A stretch of DNA of 45,191 bases from Saccharomonospora sp. CUA-673. GTDB lineage: Bacteria > Actinomycetota > Actinomycetes > Mycobacteriales > Pseudonocardiaceae. Below, in pieces: positions 40,001-45,191 of this stretch (within the stretch, counting starts at the first letter, position 1; every line of letters begins with the position of its first letter). The DNA is taken from contig NZ_MKKE01000034.1 of assembly GCF_001942305.1 (NCBI RefSeq), positions 1-45,191 of the forward strand. The letters are read 5' to 3'. Both the position numbers and the translations under genes were made by a program. The notes below the pieces were generated by a model, which did not search any database, was not told where the DNA came from, and saw only the letters and a program-made list of their open reading frames with translations.

Positions 40001-40115
40001 CGGCCTCACCGTCACGGGCCCGCTGATGGGCACGCTCCAGCTGCGTCAGCTCGGCGTCACGGCCGATGAGCGGAACGGAGGAACCCAGACGAGCCACCGA
40101 CGCATTCTCGCGCAT
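37026..40115 (-). CDS. large ATP-binding LuxR-family (LAL/AAA) transcriptional regulator
   Basis: 1,029 residues. The N-terminal AAA ATPase domain has P-loop GDAGVGKT (45-52) and Walker B VVLVVEDLHWAD near 190. A long alpha-helical, TPR-like middle region with VLELRARMLRAEQRYEEARV follows. The C-terminal LuxR helix-turn-helix reads LTGRELSVLELVALGRTNRQ, IGAELYISEKTVSVHLSRAM and GKLGVRRRAEAV. The start is the ATG at 40115; the 34 codons upstream have no family similarity. Such regulators control catabolic or secondary-metabolic genes; the target here is unknown. It is convergent with the aldehyde dehydrogenase. Confidence 0.95.
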   Translation of the reverse strand: MRENASVARLGSSVPLIGRDAELTQLERAHQRARDGEAGGVVVAGDAGVGKTRLLAEFTERAAASGASVLTGRCLDLQSGGLPYLPIVEALGLLAGSAGAEEALASRPAVGRLLAQLSDPAASPVFTPAASAVGDDLTGVLGRSAPAEAGQLQLFEAILGLLGDLAATQPVVLVVEDLHWADASTRSLVSFLCSRLGRQRLLVVASYRADDVHRRHPLRPVLAELARLPRLERLDLLPLGPDDARSVVTALSDEAAGGLPPAVVDDLVARSEGNVFFAEELVAADAVADELPMALTDLLLARVERLGAATRRALRCAAVVGHGIGHAALVDLVGDDPEELEEALREAVHHHVLVADGSSYRFRHALLREAVYADLLPGERTRLHGAYAAWLAGGAPRRGRDAELAHHSLHAKDFPVALAAAVRAADEAERLGAPGSALRHLEQALDIVDAVPAEQRDPEAGHDEVTLLMRAAACAAASGEPERAITLARGAVERVGTEPTVDPVLAARAWSRLAEVLSWLDSTFDEGLDTVETAWQLLCGTSEGTAADRATVLELRARMLRAEQRYEEARVVADEALGWARESGDPVLEILVLVVVGGLADNAGYPGEARTVLAEARDRARELGAFDVEARAGYLLGVSHEDAGEVVPARELYGAALARAEAAGLRWSFLGISLRVRHLALRFATGDWPPEVGERRAAPSTTAEAFVGAGDVEFDIARGRLDEAAELIERLREHRRADLWIALAASLGGATVGYWRREFAGAAARAREGLDWIAADFPYSPAGIRVGAVGLEACAAWAAAARRGGDDPAPAVAAGEALWAGVRHCRDTSIPRSGEMGPEGRAWYARAEAAAGGLHGPADPAAWRAVVEAFDYGAVYEQAVCRLHLAEALLAAGDRDERRRDERRWDEAAGELAEADRVATELGAPPLRDAVRALARRAGIGTGPAPVPDVLTGRELSVLELVALGRTNRQIGAELYISEKTVSVHLSRAMGKLGVRRRAEAVAAAYERGLLVGEVSAGGDASAARYPTS

Positions 40116-40141
40116 GTCGCCGCCGATTCGTCGCTTTTTCC

Positions 40142-40324
40142 TCACCCCTCGGCGGTGCGGCGGCGACGGAACCACGAACGCCGATGCCGGCGCTGCTCGC
40201 CCTGGTGCCGCGAGCACGGTGGGGGTTGGGTTCGGGTGGTGGTGCGGCGCAGCTGCTCCGCGCGGTACTCCGCCTCGGCCTGGATCGGGTCCAACCAGGG
40301 CCGGTACTGATGGTCGCGGCTCAT
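40142..40324 (-). CDS. small basic protein
   Basis: 60 residues: MSRDHQYRPWLDPIQAEAEY, RAEQLRRTTTR, then a strongly basic C-terminus rich in Arg. The ATG at 40324 is preceded by GAGAGGAG. It lies between the LuxR regulator and the DUF397 gene on the same strand. The N-terminal part looks real; the Arg-rich tail may be partly a GC-rich artefact. Function unknown. Confidence 0.5.
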   Translation of the reverse strand: MSRDHQYRPWLDPIQAEAEYRAEQLRRTTTRTQPPPCSRHQGEQRRHRRSWFRRRRTAEG

Positions 40325-40444
40325 GACGGCCGGCTCCTCTCGTCCACGAATGCTGTGCACGAGAGGTTGGTCCTGAGTCAGGGGCCGCCGCGTCGGGCGA
40401 TCACGTCGACCTCGAACGTGCGGACCGTGCGATCCGCGTCCGAC

Positions 40445-40484
40445 CCCTTACCCGCCTGTGGCCGGGTCACACCCCGGGTAAGGG
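40445..40484 (-). terminator. hairpin after the DUF397 gene
   Basis: CCCTTACCCG and CGGGTAAGGG form a perfect 10-bp inverted repeat with a 20-nt loop, starting 17 bp past the DUF397 stop. The long loop means it could also be an operator for the small gene at 40142-40324. Confidence 0.5.
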
Positions 40485-40501
40485 ATCGCGGATTGTGGCG
40501 C

Positions 40502-40732
40502 TCAGGGAAGGTCGAGGGCGCCGCGACGGGCCGAGCTGAGCACGGCCTCCCATTCGGCCGACGACAACTGCAGCATGCCGGCTGCGGGGTTCTTCGAGTC
40601 GCGCACCGCGGTTCCTCCCGGGAGGAACGCGACCTCGACACAGTCGTTGCCGCCGCCGCTGTAGGTGCTCTTGCGCCAGCCGAGTTCGCCGGGGACGGGG
40701 AACGAGGACGCGGGTAACGGGGCGCTGGCCAT
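40502..40732 (-). CDS. DUF397 protein
   Basis: 76 residues with the DUF397 core: WRKSTYSGGGNDCVEVAF, GTAVRDSKNPAAGML and SSAEWEAVLSSAR. The ATG at 40732 follows AAGGAGAG. DUF397 proteins are nearly always encoded beside an XRE/DUF5753 regulator, as here, 140 bp downstream of it, and are thought to be its antagonist or partner (Scr1/Sab-like or BldB-type in Streptomyces). Confidence 0.93.
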   Translation of the reverse strand: MASAPLPASSFPVPGELGWRKSTYSGGGNDCVEVAFLPGGTAVRDSKNPAAGMLQLSSAEWEAVLSSARRGALDLP

Positions 40733-40872
40733 CTGCTCTCCTTGTCGGGCTCCGGAGTGTCGCCGCTCCGGGTGATGCTCTACTTCAGTGCGGTATGCGT
40801 ACGTTGGGGCCTGACCGGGGCCGTTCGGGCAGGTCAGGGCCACCTGGTGCACAGCCCGCCCGGCCCCGGGTG

Positions 40873-41733
40873 TCAGGTGTCGTGTTTCTCGAACCGCCGT
40901 GCGGCGGCCTCGATGAGGTCGGCCGAATCGTCCGGTTTCGCCGCTGCGGCGCGTAGGTGGTCGAACATGAGCGCGTAGCGGTGAACCTCGGAGGCCTCCT
41001 CGAGATACAAACCGCCATTCGTGCTGTCGACGTAAACGACGTCCTGGTCGGCCTGCTCCGGAAAACCGAGAATGACGAACGGACCTTCCATTCCCGGATG
41101 TGCGCCGCCGTCGAACGGGACGACCTGGATCGTGGCGTGCGGCAGGGTGGCGATGTCGGCCATGCGCCACAGCTGTTCGGCCATCACCTCGGGACCGCCG
41201 ACGGCGCGGTGCAGCACGGCCTCGTCGATGACCGCCCAGTATTCGGGCGGGTGGACGTCGCGCAGCAACGCCTGGCGTTCCATCCGGGCCGCGACGCGGC
41301 GTTCGATCTCGTTCTCGGTGGCATCGGGCCGCATCGCCCTGATCACCGAATGTGCGTATCTGCGGGTCTGGAGCAGGCCGGGAACGAGGAGCGCCTGGTA
41401 GGCGCGCAGCGAGCTGGCGTCGGCCTCGAGGCCGACGAACGTGCCCGTGAAGACCTCGTTGTAGGCGTGCCACCATCCGCGTTTGCGGGCCTGCCTGGCC
41501 AACTGGACCAGCGCTTCGAGCTCCTCCCCCATCAGCCCGTACAACTCGAGCATGTCGCGGGCGTCCCTCGGTGTTACCCCCACGTTGCCCGTCTCGACCC
41601 GGCTGACCTTCGAGGCCGAACACTCGAGTCGTTCGGCCACGTCGTCAATCGTCAGGTCCGCCGCTTCCCTCAGTCTGCGCAGTTCCCCCGCCAACCTACG
41701 ACGGCGGACGGTCGGGCCGTGCCCACGCGTCAT
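40873..41733 (-). CDS. XRE-family regulator with DUF5753 domain
   Basis: 286 residues. The N-terminal helix-turn-helix reads [20 protein letters not shown] and CSASKVSRVETGNVGVTPRD; the C-terminal DUF5753 domain has SSLRAYQALLVPGLLQTRRY, VIDEAVLHRAVGGPEVMAEQ and PHATIQVVPFDGGAHPGMEG. This is the actinobacterial regulator paired with DUF397 genes. ATG start at 41733, in a lower-GC 184-bp upstream region that should hold its promoter. It may govern development or stress; the target is unknown. Confidence 0.94.
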   Translation of the reverse strand: MTRGHGPTVRRRRLAGELRRLREAADLTIDDVAERLECSASKVSRVETGNVGVTPRDARDMLELYGLMGEELEALVQLARQARKRGWWHAYNEVFTGTFVGLEADASSLRAYQALLVPGLLQTRRYAHSVIRAMRPDATENEIERRVAARMERQALLRDVHPPEYWAVIDEAVLHRAVGGPEVMAEQLWRMADIATLPHATIQVVPFDGGAHPGMEGPFVILGFPEQADQDVVYVDSTNGGLYLEEASEVHRYALMFDHLRAAAAKPDDSADLIEAAARRFEKHDT

Positions 41734-41917
41734 CGCTCACCTCCACCTCGACACCCGACCCATCTAACCATCGCGCGCAAAAAAAGGAACTGACGGTGAA
41801 ACACTTCATCCCGTTTCTGTCCAACATTCGCACAAACTGCAAATTGCACGGCTGTTTAATCGTCCTACCTGTCCGGGAAAACCACGCACAGGTGCGCACG
41901 TGACGACCCGTGGCCGG

Positions 41918-42816
41918 TCACAGGACGCGGACGAGACCCTCCTGGACGACGGTGGCGATGTGCGAACCGTCGTGGGCGAAGAACTGCCCGGTGGCCAGGC
42001 CTCTCGCGCCGGACGCGGTGGGTGAGGTGCTGTCGTAGAGGAACCAGTTGTCGGCGCGGAAGGGCCGGTGGAACCACAGCGCGTGGTCGAGGCTGGCGCC
42101 GAGCACCTGGTCGACCTCCCAGTACACGTCGTGTTCGGCGAGCACGGAGTCGAGGAGGGTGAGGTCGGAGGCGTAAGTCAGGACGCACACGTGCAGCAGC
42201 GGGTCGTCGGGCAGGTCGCCGTCGGCTTTCATCCACACCTGGTTGCGGCCCGGCCATTTGCCGGTCTCGCGGGTGACCCAGGGCGGGTCGTTGACGTAGC
42301 GCATGTCGAGGGGGCGGGGGCCGGCACGCATGGGCAGCGCGTCGGCGTAGGGCGCGACGCGTTCGGCGAGGGTGGGCAGGGTCTCGGGTTCGGGCACGTC
42401 GGGCCGCGACGAGGAGTGTTCGACGCCGGCTTCGTCCTTCTGAAAGGAGGCGGACAGCGCGAAGATGGCCTTGCCGTGTTGCACGGCGGTGACGCGGCGG
42501 GTGGTGAAGGAACGTCCGTCGCGGATGCGGTCGACCTCGTAGACGATGGGCACGGTGGGGTCGCCGCCGCGGATGAAGTAGGCGTGCAGCGAGTGGACAT
42601 GCCGTTCGGTGGGCACGGTGCGTCCGGCGGCGACGAGCGCTGACCTGCGACTTGTCCGCCGAACACGCGGGTGGGCGAGTTGGGTGGGCTGACCCCGCGG
42701 AAGATGTTCTCCTCGATTTTCTCGAGGTCGAGCAGGTTCACCAGTTGGTCGAGCACCGGTTGGCCGGTGGCTCCCCCGTCGGCGGCCGCGGCGGCGGCGC
42801 GTGCCAGTTCCGTCAT
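41918..42816 (-). CDS. tesB: acyl-CoA thioesterase II TesB (frame broken near 42641)
   Basis: About 299 residues after repair. It starts MTELARAAAAAADGGATGQP, with LDLEKIEENIFRG and RVFGGQVAGQ in the first frame, and continues in the next as ALVAAGRTVPTERHVHSLHA. The double hot-dog blocks GDPTVPIVYEVDRIRDGRSF, HALWFHRPFRADNWFLYDS and ARGLATGQFFAHDGSHIATV are TesB-like. It hydrolyses medium- to long-chain acyl-CoA. One base is missing near 42641. It lies 31 bp downstream of pyruvate kinase on the same strand. Confidence 0.92.
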
Positions 42817-42847
42817 GGGGCGATTCTGGCACTACCGCCCGAATGGG

Positions 42848-44271
42848 TCAGGCGTGGTCTTCCTCGCCGAGTCGGTGGACGCGGATGAGGTTGGTGGAGC
42901 CGACGGTGCCGGGGGGCGAGCCGGCGACGATGACGACGAGGTCGCCGTGCTGGTAGCGGCCGGTTTCGAGCATGGCGCGGTCGCACTGTTGGATCATGCG
43001 GTCGGTGGAGTCGGCCTTGGGCACGAGGTTGGTGGTGGTGCCCCAGGTGAGTGCGAGTTGGCTGCGGACGCTTTCGAGCGGGGTGAACGCGAGCAGGGGC
43101 AGGCGCGTGTGGAGGCGCGCGAGCCTGCGCACGGTGTCGCCGGATTGGGTGAAGGCGACGAGGGCCTTGGCGTTGAGGCGTTCGCCGATGTCGCGGGCGG
43201 CGTAGGAGATGACGCCGCGCTTGGTGCGGGGCACGTGGGACAGGGGCGGCACGGCGGGCAGGTCGGCCTCGACGGCTTCGACGATGCGGGCCATCGTTTC
43301 GACGGTTTCGATGGGGTATCGGCCGACGCTGGTTTCGCCGGAGAGCATGACGGCGTCGGCGCGTCGAGGACGGCGTTGGCGACGTCGGAGGCCTCGGCTC
43401 GGGTGGGCCGCGAGTTGCCGATCATCGAGTCGAGCATCTGGGTGGCGACGATGACGGGCTTGGCGTTCTCGCGGGCGATCTGGATGGCGCGTTTCTGGAC
43501 GAGCGGCACCTGCTCGAGGGGCAGTTCGACGCCGAGGTCGCCGCGGGCGACCATGAGGCCGTCGAAGGCGAGGACGACGGCTTCGAGGTTGTAGACGGCC
43601 TCGGGTTTCTCGAGTTTGGCGATGACGGGGACGCGGCCCTTGCCGCTGCGGTCCATGACCTGGTGGACGAGGTCGATGTCGGCAGGTGAGCGCACGAAGG
43701 ACAGGGCGATGAAGTCGACGCCGAGCTCCATGGCGAATTCGAGGTCTTCGATGTCCTTGTCGGAAAGGGCGGGCACGGACACGTCCATGCCGGGCAGGGA
43801 GACGCCCTTGTTGTTGCTGACGGTGCCGCCCTCGGTGACGGAGCAGACGACGTCGGATCCGTCGACGCTGTCGACGACGAGGCCGACCTTGCCGTCGTCG
43901 ACGAGGAGCCGGTCGCCGGGTTTGGCGTCGTCGGCGAGGCCCTTGTAGGTGGTGGAGACGCGGTCGTGGGTGCCGACGACGTCTTCGACGGTGATGCGCA
44001 CGGTGTCGCCGGTGCGCCATTCGACGGGTCCGCTGGCGAAGGTGCCGAGGCGGATCTTGGGGCCTTGGAGGTCGGCGAGGATGCCGACGGCGCGTCCGGT
44101 GTCGGCGGCGGCGGAGCGCACGAGTTCGTAGACCTGTTTGTGGTCGTCGTGGTCGCCGTGGCTGAAGTTCATGCGGGCGACGTCCATGCCCGATACGACG
44201 AGGTCGTGGACCTTCTCCGCCGTCGCGGTTGCGGGACCCAGGGTGCATACGATCTTCGCTCGTCGGCTCAC
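42848..44271 (-). CDS. pyk: pyruvate kinase (frame broken near 43361)
   Basis: About 474 residues. It starts [20 protein letters not shown] and shows [54 protein letters not shown] (catalytic Lys), [20 protein letters not shown] and, in the next frame, [20 protein letters not shown]. The C-terminal allosteric domain ends [19 protein letters not shown]. It makes pyruvate and ATP from phosphoenolpyruvate. One base is missing near 43361, where VLD should continue [10 protein letters not shown]. Confidence 0.96.
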
Positions 44272-44381
44272 GCCTGCACAGCCTAGTGTGTCCGCGTCGC
44301 CACGTCTTGACCGATCCGGCGCGGCGCGCGTGGGGTGGTGGTGTATCGGCTCCGGTGCCGGTCAGCGACGTGGGAGTTCGC

Positions 44382-45040
44382 TCACACCGACGTGGTCGCG
44401 GGCCCAGGCGTGAGGTCGCGCAGTTGGTGCCAGGCGGTGCGCACGCGGTCGAGGCAGTGCGGTTCGTGGAGGGTGTCGTCGGGCGGCCAGGTGTGAATGG
44501 CGTAGAGCCGTTTGTGGCGGAGCAGGTCGAGGCGAGGGTGGGAGGGGTCGACGCCGCGGGGTCGGGTCTGAGTTGTTCGCCGGCGATGTCCCAGCCGCGG
44601 CTCCGGAGATGTTCGAGGACGGTCTCGAGTGCTGTGCCGTGGACGGGCGTGTCGACGGCGCGGCGGTAGCGGGCAAGCTGGTCGGCGGCAAGGTGGAAGC
44701 ATCCGCCGCCGACGCGCATGCCGGCGGGGCCGACCTCGACGTAGTAGGCGCCGCCGCCGCGTCCGGCTTCGATGACGCCGCCGCAGTGGGTCTTGTAGGG
44801 CGTTTTGTCCTTGGCGAAGCGCACGTCGCGGTAGGGCCGGAAGACCTTGGGTTCGCCGAGGTCGGAGAACTCGTCGGCCAGCTCGGCGAGGAGTTGCTCC
44901 ATGGGAGCGCGCACGTCGCGGTGGTAGGTGGCGGAGTTGGCGTCCCAATACGCTTTGGAGTTGTCAACGACCAGGCCGTCGTAGAAGTCGATGGCGTACT
45001 CGCCGAAGCCGGTGAATCCCACGGGACGAACGTAGGACAT
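44382..45040 (-). CDS. DUF2461 protein (frame broken near 44558)
   Basis: About 219 residues after repair. It starts MSYVRPVGFTGFGEYAIDFY and has the DUF2461/TIGR02453 blocks AYWDANSATYHRDVRAPMEQ, FRPYRDVRFAKDKTPYKTH and YYVEVGPAGMRVGGGCFHLA. After one added base near 44558 the C-terminus is HPRLDLLRHKRLYAIHTW and ends PATTSV. The family is of unknown function. Same strand as pyruvate kinase, with 110 bp between. Confidence 0.9.
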
Positions 45041-45050
45041 CGGCGAGAGG

Positions 45051-45191
45051 TCAGGACGGCGGCGGGGTGAGGACGGCCGGGACGGTTGCGGTGTAGGTGG
45101 TGCCGTGGGGTGTGGTGATGGTCGTGGTGCCGCGGGTGGGGTTGTGGCTGTGGGTCCAGCGTGGGTGGTGTTTGAGGCGGTGGTGGTGTCG
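45051..45191 (-). CDS. 3' end of a DUF222/13E12-family HNH endonuclease (partial)
   Basis: The last 46 codons of a gene that runs off the window: HHHRLKHHPRWTHSHNPTRG followed by TTTITTPHGTTYTATVP and a short Pro-rich end at the TGA (45051-45053). HHHRLK and the W-x-H/P-x-G-x-T strand pattern match the C-terminal HNH part of actinobacterial DUF222 (13E12 repeat) proteins. It ends 11 bp from the DUF2461 start on the same strand. Confidence 0.75.
   Translation of the reverse strand, partial: RHHHRLKHHPRWTHSHNPTRGTTTITTPHGTTYTATVPAVLTPPPS

Noticed and set aside
37914..40310. 798-codon plus-strand reading frame
   Set aside because: Antisense to the LuxR-type regulator, which has P-loop and helix-turn-helix motifs; the antisense frame has none.

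Overview
The window is about 70% GC with codon use strongly biased to G/C at the third position. It carries a KstR-controlled steroid catabolic cluster, a conservon-type signalling operon (sensor, roadblock, DUF742, GTPase), an XRE/DUF397 pair and a DUF222/HNH fragment. Together these point to an actinomycete, most likely Pseudonocardiales (Amycolatopsis/Saccharomonospora-like); this is inferred from gene content, not from a database match.

Layout. 1-241: no gene, but a degenerate 21-bp tandem repeat. 242-4657 (minus): hsaA-hsaD-hsaC-hsaB plus an SDR, for steroid A/B-ring opening. 5008-8466 (plus): kshA, a small cysteine protein, kshB and chsH3, i.e. the 9-alpha-hydroxylase and a side-chain hydratase. 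8453-13310 (minus): ltp2, chsH1, chsH2, chsE2/fadE29 and chsE1/fadE28, the operon that removes the last propionyl unit of the sterol side chain. 13427-15610 (minus): fadE34, divergent from kstR (15738-16382). KstR-type operators lie at the hsaA/kshA, fadE28 and fadE34/kstR promoters, so almost the whole first 16 kb reads as one regulon. 16386-20563 (minus): a F420-dependent LLM-class oxidoreductase and the fused mutase icmF. 20697-26481 (minus): the conservon operon with a very long repetitive sensor tail. 26482-27513: about 1 kb without a gene, rich in inverted repeats. 27514-30058 (plus): polyamine operon made of an ornithine/lysine decarboxylase and a natural AdoMet decarboxylase-aminopropyltransferase fusion. 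30036-33045 (minus): membrane proteins, a secreted lytic transglycosylase and a small membrane peptide. 33373-37072: acyl-CoA dehydrogenase divergent from a TetR regulator, then an aldehyde dehydrogenase. 37026-45191 (minus): a large LuxR-type ATPase regulator, small protein/DUF397/XRE genes, acyl-CoA thioesterase, pyruvate kinase, a DUF2461 protein and the 3' end of a DUF222/HNH protein.

Two kinds of damage run through the window. About fifteen places in otherwise conserved genes need exactly one extra base to restore the frame (SDR, fadE29, LLM, icmF twice, acyl-CoA dehydrogenase, aldehyde dehydrogenase three times, tesB, pyk, DUF2461 and others). The uniform pattern looks like one-base deletion errors in the assembly more than real decay. 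Different in kind is hsaA: a 38-nt palindromic segment interrupts it, and removing exactly those 38 nt restores a full-length 397-residue protein.

The most unusual content is the palindrome inside hsaA, the AdoMetDC-aminopropyltransferase fusion with a changed cofactor-binding motif, the uncharacterised CxxC protein wedged between kshA and kshB, the duplicated tail of the conservon sensor, and several unexplained operator-like palindromes.
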